The translations under genes and the position numbers were made by a program. The notes under the pieces were generated by a model, which saw nothing but the letters and a program-made list of their open reading frames with translations, was not told the DNA's origin and searched no databases. A stretch of DNA of 64,000 bases from Ancylostoma caninum (Eukaryota; Nematoda; Chromadorea; Rhabditida; Ancylostomatidae): the NCBI GenBank assembly GCA_037903475.1, contig JBAJFG010000027.1, forward strand, positions 496,001 through 560,000. The letters are read 5' to 3'. This document shows, in pieces, positions 47,561 through 57,000 of the stretch (the stretch's first letter is position 1; each line of letters opens with the position of its first letter).

Positions 47561-48887
47561 AGATATGGCCGCAAGGGAACAACACTGAATCAGGATTACC
47601 ATTACTATACATTTTCAGAACTAATAGTCGTTCTTGATAATTATATCAGGACTCCTGTTTCCTAACTTTACTGATTAGCTTTCGAGATATTAATGCCTTC
47701 GTCGGAGCTATGACTTGTCCACTTGATTCTGTATATATCACTAAAATTTTTGAACTAACCAACCAGGCATATTGAGTAATGTAGACCGAATCAAGTAGAC
47801 GTGCTCTAATTCCGAAGAAGTGTTAAAATACCGAGCAAGAGCATTTATTATTGAATTACATCACCCGAGGAAATAACGACAAACCAATCATTCCTAGGAC
47901 CAAAACTAATCTAAGATTTAGTTTTTTTCTCAACCGATCAGGTTCAGAGTATGCTAAGTTAAGTAAAAGGCAAGGGATACCAGTTAGCGTTCGTTCATTC
48001 AGGAACATAATTAACCGCTACTTGTCTACTTAAGATGATTCGCAAAGTTCCATCACCGCTTTTCTTTATTTCTATTTTCCCAATTGTATCACGAATATTC
48101 TAATACTGATGTTCCGTGCACATGTTTGGTTCTAATACATCCGTTCACATGTGTATGCTTATGTAATAATAAAACGAATTTGTTATGAAGCTCCGGAATA
48201 GCTCCATTTTAATCATGGATTTTCTAGGAACATAACACCACCTACTTACTTATTTCACTGCAGACAAGTGACGGACTTCACTCTGCTCCATTTTCTAAAC
48301 TCTGCTAGGAAGGTAATTTCTCCTTTCATCGAGGTGATGGAGAACTAGTTGAATTCAAATTATCTTGTTTATATTTTTCCTGCTAATATTTCTCGCTTTT
48401 TTCCTGCTAAAATCATATTTCTTTACTTTGCTTGGGAAGCACGAGCTGCTCCCGTTCTCCACTTTTCCACATAGTATGGAACACCGAAAAATAGATGAGT
48501 GATGAAAATTGGTTTATGTGGCAGCTTGTTGTGTTTTAGGAGTTTTATGTTCGAAGACTGCTCTCATTTAGTCGTTATCAGGGTTTGATTGTCACCAACA
48601 CGGTCCTGAACATCAGGGCTCTCGTATGCTTCAAGAATTCAAACTACGCCTGTACAGGTTAGAGGAGGTTTGCAATTTCACTTCGCAGCTTGTCTGCGCT
48701 GTATTCTGAAACTGCCAAATTTTCTTTCTCTTCTTGGTCATCACTTCTTCATCATATAGAAGAAAGAAGAAACAGAAAGGCAGATGCAAGCAAGATGAAA
48801 TATCATCATTATTATCTCACTTAAACTTCACATGGTAAGGCGAGTAGTGTAAAAGCACCATTGCTTTTGCATCAACCCAATATTATC
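47561..48887. other. Stretch without a supported gene
   Basis: No gene, tandem repeat or inverted repeat recognised. AT-rich sequence with short open frames. Confidence 0.4.
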
Positions 48888-49217
48888 CAGGGCTGGCATG
48901 CATCAATAAACCCGTGGGTTTTCTCATACCCATGGGTACGGCTACCCATGGGTAGGAGATGGGTAAACGAAAAACTGTGATGCATGAAGCTCTACCCATC
49001 CTATGTAGCGCTACCCATGGGTAACGCCTAATAAGTGCCCAATGTGTAATCACGACCACCGCAATAAGCGGACGTCTACATGAAAAAAAGCCCCGCATTT
49101 CAGAAATTCATGTATAAAACCGTTCTTTTTTCTTATAGTCCTTTTCAAAAACGATAATGGTTGAATATTTGTATCTCTGAGGTGCATTTTTCGTCTGCCT
49201 CTGCTAATACGGCTTTA

Positions 49218-49785
49218 TTTCCCACAGAATTTGAAAGGCGACTCGGGATCGGATTCGCAATCTTTAGAAATTCTAGTCAGGACCTCTCCTAAGGGAGTTA
49301 TTCGATGCCGACATCGCAAAAATCGCACTAGTTTTCTACCATAGCCACCTTTTCGTAAGTTTGCTATGCAAATAGGGTAGGAGAGTGAAATAAAATGCAA
49401 TCTTCGACAAGGAAATCGAAGTGATGGCAGTGCCCCTAGCTGTTGCTTGGCTAACGTAAGTGGTGCTGCAGTAGAAAATGGATACCATACTCTTGTTCAT
49501 CACCCTCACTAACCCTTTATCCAATTATTGAAGAAATTTTGGTGCTTTCTGATCAGAAAAGCCGGAAAATGCCTAGTCAGTTTGCCGTTTCCTCACCAGA
49601 ATTGACATTTTCTCCTTGTTTCTTACCATGATCTTACCACATGCTTACGAAACTGAGTTAGGGTAGAAAAGTAGTGCGATTTTCGCGATCAGGCCAGCGA
49701 ATAACTCCCTTCGGAGGGATCATGGCTGGAATTTCTAATGAATGCGAATCCGATCCTGAGTCGCCTTTTAAATTCTGTCTGCACA
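49218..49785. repeat. Inverted repeat with arms of about 130 bp
   Basis: Left arm about 49218-49365, right arm about 49645-49785. Translated outwards, both arms read RITP-x-G, then IS, then CESDPESPFKFC (minus strand on the left, + strand on the right). The peptide match may reflect coding origin or just DNA similarity. The loop has no recognised feature. Confidence 0.6.
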
Positions 49786-50101
49786 ACTATGTTTTCCTGC
49801 GAAACACTATACCGTTATGTTCCTATCAACGAAAACGTTTGTTTCAATGTCATCGTCGTTCTGTCAGAACGGCTTGAGAATCTGTTCTATACCCTTCATG
49901 CATTCCATGTAGAAGAGGAGTTGGAATGATGTCATCATTGCGTAAAGTAAAGTCCTTACGCCAGGATCCGGAAAATGCAACTAATAATTGTGGTTTCGGA
50001 AAGAAACAGAGGATTCCATGCTCCGACTGAAATTTCAGCCGTCAAGAGGGGCGCAAATCATCCACGGAGGCCGAATGATGACGTTTATTCAGCATGGATA
50101 G

Positions 50102-50391
50102 TATCATCGACAGATCGATGATCTTTGTAGTATTCATGTTTACCGCCGATACTGTATCTCCTGTGGAGGGGGCGGAGCTGACCCGTCTCGGGCTAGAGAT
50201 ACTTGTTGCTAGTCAGAATGATGTTGTAAGCCCTACGAGGCGCACTTTACTCACTATTCTCCTCGTATTGCTCATCTCCTGCACAGTAACTAGTAAATAC
50301 ATTATCCACTGAACCATCGCATTTACTGCGCATTCGGACAATACTAGTCCAAGAGTCTAAGGCGCCACCATCCGCCGCATAAGTCGCCACA
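50102..50391 (+). repeat. 5' LTR
   Basis: 290 bp, starting TATCATCGACAGATCGATGA and ending AAGTCGCCACA. It differs from the 3' copy at two places only (ATCTTTG against ATCCTTG, and TGTATCTCC against TGTACCTCC). The start is TA rather than the usual TG. Confidence 0.88.
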
Positions 50392-50396
50392 TTTTT

Positions 50397-50408
50397 TGGT
50401 GCATCGGC
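50397..50408 (+). promoter_or_regulatory. Primer binding site, tRNA-Gly type
   Basis: TGGTGCATCGGC, five bases after the 5' LTR, is complementary to the 3' end (GCCGATGCACCA) expected for tRNA-Gly(GCC). The match stops after 12 bases. Confidence 0.7.
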
Positions 50409-50833
50409 TAAAATAAAGCCATTCCTCCCGCGTAAAAGCCTGGAGAAGAGACTCGCTCACACTTGAGCAATTTCGCAGCCCACCCATAGCCGTAAGAGGT
50501 TAGCATTTAATAAGCCTAACCTTGGAACTAAGAGCCCTAAAAATTCGTGCCTTGCTCTGCAACTGCACAAGAGGTGAGCGACCACGCTTAACCTAGGAGC
50601 CTAGGAGCCCTAAATCACCGGTCCAGGTAAGGATCGCGAATCGATATCGATTCTTCCCAGCCTAATTGGAACAGCTGATTACGCCTGTGCGAATCAGTCG
50701 CAGCACCAATAGCTGCGCTTCTGAGAATATATCTCAAGGGAAGTTTTAGGAGCCAAAAAAATCATGGCACTTCACTTCCACAGAGTTCCTATTATTCTTA
50801 GCGCAAAATCGCTAAGAACACTTGTGACTCGTT

Positions 50834-51826
50834 ATGAAGAGTACACAAAAAAATGTAGAGTATACCGACAAGAACGACGAAAACTACGAAAAATGTCGTA
50901 CCTTATTGGAAAGTAGCCTAAGGCAAATTGAGGAGGCCAAAGAAGACCTTCAGAAACTGTACAGGGAGATAAAAGATGAGCATATAAGTTGCACGGATAT
51001 GTCAGAGAAAAAAGAAATTCTAACAGAAATTGGGCAAATTGAGAAGGAATCCCAGCTACAAACAGCTATAGCTGAGGCAAACGATCTCACCACTACGTTG
51101 ACCGCAAAGCTCAGCGAATCTAAGAATACCCTCGAAAACATGGAGATTTTTCTTGGACACATGGATCCTAGAGCTCAAAATCTACATAGTCCGCTTACAG
51201 GAGATTCAAAAATCGCCCAAAATGTTGCCAACAATACCGAGCAAAATAGAAACTACATGTCATTACCGTTAGTTTCGCAGGCACCATACTCAAACCAAAA
51301 CAGATGCAACCCAATGGCACTTCCTAAGAAAGGGATTGCCGCAAATGCCTACATTGAGAAAAGATTAGGCCAGCAAAACAACGGAAGGGTCACACAATCA
51401 AGAGCGATGCACACCAGCTATCTACGGAATGCATATTTTGCCACAAGGGCAATCACTCAACAGCACGATGCCGCACCGTCAGCGATCAAAGAATACGCCG
51501 AAGAGCTCTCAAGGAACAAAATCGCTGCTGGAAATGTTTCTCACAGACCCATAACAGTTTTGTGTGCCAAAAACAAGACTGTGCACAGTGTGGCCAGAAA
51601 CACCATGTCAGCCTGTGTTTTAAAAAATACAGGCCGCATAGTAATTATACTAACAAGCGACAGCCAAAGCATATGCCCTTCAACCATTCAAGTCGAGGAG
51701 ACTGTCAAAATTGCGGCCAGAGGTCAAATAGGAAACAATCCGATCGCAGAAAACAGGCACCAATTCATGCACAAGTGTGCGTGGATACTTCCACAATCTC
51801 TAACCGTCACGTCGAGAGTCCAATAA
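50834..51826 (+). CDS. Gag-like ORF of the BEL/Pao element, frame-broken near the zinc knuckles
   Basis: The first about 110 residues are strongly charged and helical (KKEILTEIGQIEKESQ and neighbours), typical of the N-terminal coiled coil of nematode BEL gag proteins. A middle region without motifs follows. From about 51400 the family-typical zinc-knuckle residues continue in another frame: a CIFCHKGNH-x4-C knuckle and a CWKC start are read in the frame of 51432, and the next knuckle (CAQCGQKHHVSLC) is in the frame of the protease ORF after a shift near 51540. The last about 140 codons of this ORF are therefore out of the true frame. Whether the shifts are mutations, sequencing errors or recoding cannot be decided here. 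Given near-identical LTRs, they are recent. Confidence 0.65.
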   Translation: MKSTQKNVEYTDKNDENYEKCRTLLESSLRQIEEAKEDLQKLYREIKDEHISCTDMSEKKEILTEIGQIEKESQLQTAIAEANDLTTTLTAKLSESKNTLENMEIFLGHMDPRAQNLHSPLTGDSKIAQNVANNTEQNRNYMSLPLVSQAPYSNQNRCNPMALPKKGIAANAYIEKRLGQQNNGRVTQSRAMHTSYLRNAYFATRAITQQHDAAPSAIKEYAEELSRNKIAAGNVSHRPITVLCAKNKTVHSVARNTMSACVLKNTGRIVIILTSDSQSICPSTIQVEETVKIAARGQIGNNPIAENRHQFMHKCAWILPQSLTVTSRVQ

Positions 51827-52935
51827 GCGAACAGCTCGTGTTAATGACAGCCGAGGGTAGCGTATGGAATGCAAGCAAGCAACAATACGAGAAACTTCTT
51901 TTCGTTTTTGACTCAGGTGCACAAAAAACAGTTATTGACGAAAAGCTCGTAGAACAATTTGGTCTACCGAAGCATATGACCAAAAAATGTTCAATTTCGG
52001 GAATTGGTGGACGTATTGAAACGTTCGAAAGCCACATTGTTCCTCTTAAAATCGGAACTGCATTCGGAGAAGAGATTGGAATAACCGTGCAAACCAGACC
52101 GGTTATCACAAATGGGTTTCCATCCGTGAGACTCGAACAGGGCGATATTGCCTTTCTAAAAGCCAATGATATTTTCTTGGCAAATAGGAAATTACGTGGA
52201 GAACACCATGTCCCACGTATTTTGGTGGGTCTTGACTATTATCATGACCTTGTTACCAGCAATGGAGCAAGAATCCCATCCGGGTTACACATCGCCAATA
52301 CAGTTTTTGGTCACACAATTTACGGTCGTGGTCTGAGCAGCGTGAGTCAGACTAATTCTGTCAGTTACAACCTGACAGCTATCCGTGATGAAACAGAAGA
52401 CCAGACACGACAGGAAAACTCTGAGCTGGATGGACCAACAGTGAGCCAAAGGGGCGAAAATCTTAAATATTCTGGTGAAGTCGTCCACGCCTACGGTTTC
52501 ACAACTGTTCAATTTCTATTAAAAGAAGATGTGACAGATTTCGAGCACAACTATTCAGTAGCCGTAAGGAAGCTACGACCACATCTCCACCCGTCTGCCT
52601 TCAACTCCAGCCGTCGTCGTCCTGTACTCCACGTCAAGCCACCTCCCACTCCGTCCAGCCGCCGTTCGCCTTCAACTCCTGCCATTCGTCGCCGCCCTTC
52701 ACGTTCTCGAGCTGTGTTTCGGCGCCGCCCACCTCAAGAAGTCAATCCTCGCCGCACCACGACAACAAGGAAGAAAACTAAGATCAGTGATATTAATAGT
52801 GATAATTCTTGTCGCCCGCCGGAGTATCATCGACAGATCGATGATCCTTGTAGTATTCATGTTTACCGCCGATACTGTACCTCCTGTGGAGGGGGCGGAG
52901 CTGACCCGTCTCGGGCTAGAGATACTTGTTGCTAG
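51562..52935 (+). CDS. BEL/Pao protease region with zinc knuckle and truncated tail
   Basis: Starts within the last zinc knuckle (DCAQCGQKHHVSLC). A retropepsin-like domain follows at about residues 110-260: the active-site motif FVFDSGAQKTVID (DSG form), a glycine-rich GIGG turn, and RILVGLDYYHDLV near the end, followed by the HTIYGRG segment that follows the protease in BEL/Pao polyproteins. After about 52540 the frame becomes Arg/Pro/Ser-rich (RRRPSRSRAVFRRRP) and reads into the 3' LTR. This looks like the far C-terminal end of the polyprotein joined after a large deletion. The ATG-less start shown is only the open-frame limit; translation presumably comes from gag. Confidence 0.75.
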   Translation: MCQKQDCAQCGQKHHVSLCFKKYRPHSNYTNKRQPKHMPFNHSSRGDCQNCGQRSNRKQSDRRKQAPIHAQVCVDTSTISNRHVESPISEQLVLMTAEGSVWNASKQQYEKLLFVFDSGAQKTVIDEKLVEQFGLPKHMTKKCSISGIGGRIETFESHIVPLKIGTAFGEEIGITVQTRPVITNGFPSVRLEQGDIAFLKANDIFLANRKLRGEHHVPRILVGLDYYHDLVTSNGARIPSGLHIANTVFGHTIYGRGLSSVSQTNSVSYNLTAIRDETEDQTRQENSELDGPTVSQRGENLKYSGEVVHAYGFTTVQFLLKEDVTDFEHNYSVAVRKLRPHLHPSAFNSSRRRPVLHVKPPPTPSSRRSPSTPAIRRRPSRSRAVFRRRPPQEVNPRRTTTTRKKTKISDINSDNSCRPPEYHRQIDDPCSIHVYRRYCTSCGGGGADPSRARDTCC

Positions 52936-53114
52936 TCAGAATGATGTTGTAAGCCCTACGAGGCGCACTTTACTCACTATTCTCCTCGTATTGCTCATCT
53001 CCTGCACAGTAACTAGTAAATACATTATCCACTGAACCATCGCATTTACTGCGCATTCGGACAATACTAGTCCAAGAGTCTAAGGCGCCACCATCCGCCG
53101 CATAAGTCGCCACA
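52825..53114 (+). repeat. 3' LTR
   Basis: 290 bp, two substitutions from the 5' copy, followed directly by the GATAG target duplication. Confidence 0.88.
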
Positions 53115-53281
53115 GATAGAGCTGGGTAGAGTTTACCAGTCGCTCAACCTCTGGTAGGCTATACCCATCTCTTTCCCATCCACTCGTGGGTAAGCATTTT
53201 CATGGGTCGCAGGTAACGGCTCAAATTGGGGGTTTTGGGTAGCATACCCATGGGTAAACTCAATGATGCATGCCAGCCCAG

Positions 53282-53552
53282 AACTTTTCTTTTCTTGAAT
53301 CTAATACATGCGCTGGTGACTAACTGGTAATACATGCACTAACTAACTAATAACTGGTTAAGAACATTTCATGTGTTCGGGTAGGAGAGGCGTGGCCAGC
53401 CATACTGTATATCTGCCGTAGTTCTCCTATTCGACTCTAGCCGATACCCTTACTCCTGAAGAACTTTACCGCACCCTCTGAGCACGCTTCCCGAGCCCGG
53501 TTGCCACATCCGACGCATTTGCGCGGCGATTCATGTCGCGAATGTAGATATG
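53282..53552. other. Flank between the TIR element and the next MITE
   Basis: Contains short direct repeats of ACTAACTAATAACTGG near 53320-53360. No gene. Confidence 0.35.
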
Positions 53553-53848
53553 TATAGTCTTTTAGCTTAGAGAAGGCAGATGTGGGGACTTTGTCTACAA
53601 TTTCGACCGCACGGATGATCAGCTGGTTCACAGTAATTTTTACACTTCTCCCTTTATATTTTAATAATATGTGGTGTCATTCCTTCCATTTCCATACTTC
53701 CTTTCTGACACTCCTTCCAAACGTACCCTGTGGCGTCCTCCCAATGGTTGAACCAGTGATCATTCGGTTGAAAACGGGGTGCGTCGTGATTGCAGACGAA
53801 TTCCCCCCAACGGCCCTCTCTGAGTTAACTGCCTATACTCTATACTGT
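53553..53848. mobile_element. Diverged second copy of the GTCTATTAGCTCACAG MITE family
   Basis: The left end TATAGTCTTTTAGCTTAGAG and the right end (reverse complement TATAGGCAGTTAACTCAGAG) form imperfect inverted repeats of about 100 bp. The sequences match the family ends seen at 2147-2383, including GTCGTGATTGCAGAC. This copy is older and longer. Confidence 0.5.
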
Positions 53849-54091
53849 AAGTATGGATGTTCTGGTATAAAATGTGTTCTCAAGCTTCTATTCTACTCTA
53901 CAGTGGGTAGATTTTAACTCAGTAGCATCAAGTTTGTTTATTTTGACAAGCATTTATATACACATGCGTCACTCATTTACAGTGGAATTCTGCCACTATC
54001 GTAAGCCCAATACTGTGTAGGCAATATTTGCCGCCCCAGCAATCTCATTCCAAATCTACACCAGACAGTTCCGTGGTTTATTGTGAAGGGC

Positions 54092-57000
54092 TCATGTGGT
54101 TCGGGACTTTTCAAAAATAATCCTCTTCGGTTCAATAATCGTATTCAGATGAAACGCCACATTTACGTCTTCAATTTTTTTTATTTCCACTACTGCGCAC
54201 ATGGAAACGTCATATTGATTAGCAGAAGAGAGAATCACCAGTTGTTCTGATCTACGCACTGCTTTATAGCTTCTAAGAAGCTGCGAAGCACAATAAAACA
54301 ACACCAAAAAGCCTTCCTCATCGTTATTATTCCAGCAATGCAAGCCAATCATCGCCTTCGTTCCTGAAGAATTGAAAATTATCTCAAGAAGATGGAGAAC
54401 TGCTACGAACAAAGAATAATTGTAGAGGTCTGACTTCTCGACGTCCTCGCGTGTCACTTTGATCTTTCGTTTAAAAATTTCCAGAAAATGAATCGCTACT
54501 GGCACTGGACCAGCGTTTGCAACGGCTACGACAACGTCATCTCTGAAACGTATCAGGCGATAAATGATGGTTTCTCGTTTTTATCCATTTTGATAACCGA
54601 AATACCACAGAATCTAAATTTGCATACAGAATTCGTTGTTATTTTCATGACGGTCGGAAGCGTTTTTTTTTGTTACGGGGTTTGGTAGTTGTTTTTTGCC
54701 CCCTTTGCCTTTTTCCCCAGCGTAATCGACAGTTAAAACTAATTTTCAAATCAATTCAAAGTCATGGGTGAAGCAGCATTCCACTATCATAGCTCACAAT
54801 CGTTTTGTTCCTGAACTGGGAATAGAAAAGTCGGTGAGCACTCACTTGAAGTAATATTTGGTGAATTTAAGGTCGGCTATACTGCCGTGAACGATGACAT
54901 GTGATGAACCCTGCGCACATCCTAAAATATCCAGAACCAGATTAATGTTGTAAGCTACCAGAGATGATGTAGAATTTGGGGAATACAGCATGGTAGGGAC
55001 AATTTCAATTTTAACCTTTTTTGTGGGTGGACAAAAAGACAAATTTTGTGATGAGGCTCAGAAACGGGTCAGCTTCTGTGAAAACCTCAACATACTAGAA
55101 ATCATCAACTCTTTCGCTTGAAATACCGATCCGAAGTGGAGTTCTGCAGCAATTAGCAAGGTCGAAGGTGCGTAATCTAGTCTTTGTTAACTACAATAAT
55201 ATGGGAAACAAAGAAAGAGGTTTCTGGAGCAAGGAGGAACAGCCTTTAGCGCGGAATCGGCATTGCCTCATGAATCTTCAAAGAGTCGATTTCATAGCAA
55301 ACCAGCAATGTTCACATACCTGCAAAACGGATTCCAAATTCAAAGAAGAACAGCGTCCAGAAGAAGGGAACAAGTTGAGTAGGATATGGCCGACCAACGA
55401 TTGAATACCCAAGCAACTGGCCTGAATTTTACTCTGATTAGATGACGATCAATAAGAATGTTGTTCATTTGAAGAAATCGGATCTGGGTGTCCCAAACGC
55501 GTAATGGAAGAATCGTCGATTCAAAATCGAAGCTAAGATAAAAATTCCTTTCCAATTTCATGCTTTGTCTACAACCGAAAATGTTGAAAGCGGTTCCCAC
55601 GTGGACTTTTGTACTCGAAAAATTACCGAAAGCTGTAATCTGGTGCGTTGTTGATGATTTCCCGACATTTTGCTCTCTAATACCTCAGTTTTTTTTGCAT
55701 TCTTTTCGCAACAGTGATATTCAGACGTTGGTAGGGAAATTTATCGAAATAAATTATAGATTTCCTGGGAAGTAAAAACCAGTGTTCCTGCACCAATCAA
55801 GGGCTCGAGGAAGCCCCGCCCATTGCCAAATTGGTCAAGTTGTGTTCACCTACCATGCGCCTGTGCGGTTTGGAAGTGTTGAATGTTGAGATCTTCGATA
55901 TCCCACAGAGGCAGCGGTGCGCTCACAGCATCTCCAATAGCATAAACCCAGTCGGCGGTGGTCTCCAATGTTCAGACAATCAACATATTTTCGCGCTGAC
56001 ATTACAATACCGAAAAGATCTAGGAACTCACCCTGAAAAGGTGGTCCACCTTGATGAAGCCCCGCTCATCCAGCTCAATATTAGTACGTTTGAGCCAATC
56101 GGTTGGTGGAACGACGCCTGAAAACTTATTTATTTATCAGGCATTAACAGCTACACAATGCAATAGCCAGTCATATGTGAATTAATTAAGCGTATTCAAA
56201 TGAAGCCGTTCAGTCTCCACCTGAAAAGAGAGTAAAGTAAAATTTAATTGGAGAATTAACTCTGAAAACCTGAACCTTTTTGAGGCTGAGATGCTTACTC
56301 CGTTCGCCCAACTAATGTTGGACACTCACAAATATCACTTATTACAGACGTAGTAGTATTTCTTACCAATTCCAACGACGACCACATCAGCTGCAAGGGT
56401 TAGCCCTGACTTCAGCGTGACACCCAAGACCACATCAGTGCCTTCGAGGCTTGCAGCCTCTTCCTTCACCAACACGCGAACTCCTTTGGCTTCGAAACGC
56501 TGAACAGTCATTCAGTGGTGGAGTCGTCATCAAGGAGAAATCTCCTAAAGCATACGTTTCTAATGACAGCACCGACATCTGAACCCAGAACCGGCAGTGG
56601 TTCTTCGGTGTTGCAGACAACTGTCACAGATTCGGCTATGCCCGCTAGAGAAGATGCAATTTCCATACCTAGATTGAACAATTATGAGGTGGTCAGAGAA
56701 AATATTGCGTAACCACACATTCACACCTATGAACGATCCTCCGATGCACACAACGTGCTTGCCCTTGGACTGCTCAGCAATCGTGTTTGCATCAGAGATG
56801 GTGCGAAGGGTGAAGACGTTCTGAAACGAACATATTTTTCAATAAGAAGTTTTTGGATAGCACGCATACAACTGCAGCGTTTCAGTCAAAGCGTCCATGA
56901 GAAAAAAAAAGAAATTTGACTGCCTTACGACAATAGAAAAAAATTGTGCATTGCCGGTGAGGCACGTCTTTTCCTAAAACGGCTGTTTGCAGCGTGGTGA

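Larger units (their letters stand above)
50097..53119 (+). mobile_element. Young BEL/Pao-like LTR element with gag and protease only
   Basis: Two 290-bp LTRs (50102-50391 and 52825-53114) differ by only two substitutions. GATAG flanks the element on both sides (50097-50101 and 53115-53119), a 5-bp target duplication typical of BEL/Pao. A tRNA-Gly-type primer site follows the 5' LTR. The interior encodes a coiled-coil gag, zinc knuckles and an aspartic protease. It then passes directly into a basic, Pro/Arg-rich segment reaching the 3' LTR, with no reverse transcriptase, RNase H or integrase. It is thus internally deleted and non-autonomous. It sits inside the TIR element at 48891-53278. Confidence 0.88.
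48891..53278. mobile_element. TIR element (GGCTGGCATGCATCA ends, CAG duplication) interrupted by an LTR element
   Basis: GGCTGGCATGCATCA at the left end is exactly inverted at the right end, and CAG flanks both (48888-48890 and 53279-53281). Inside both ends are clusters of the palindrome TACCCATGGGTA. The element now spans 4.4 kb but contains a 3.0-kb BEL-like insertion at 50097-53119. Without it the element would be about 1.37 kb and would still hold an inverted repeat at 49218-49785. The TIR layout and 3-bp duplication parallel the MITE at 36690-37485. Confidence 0.8.
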
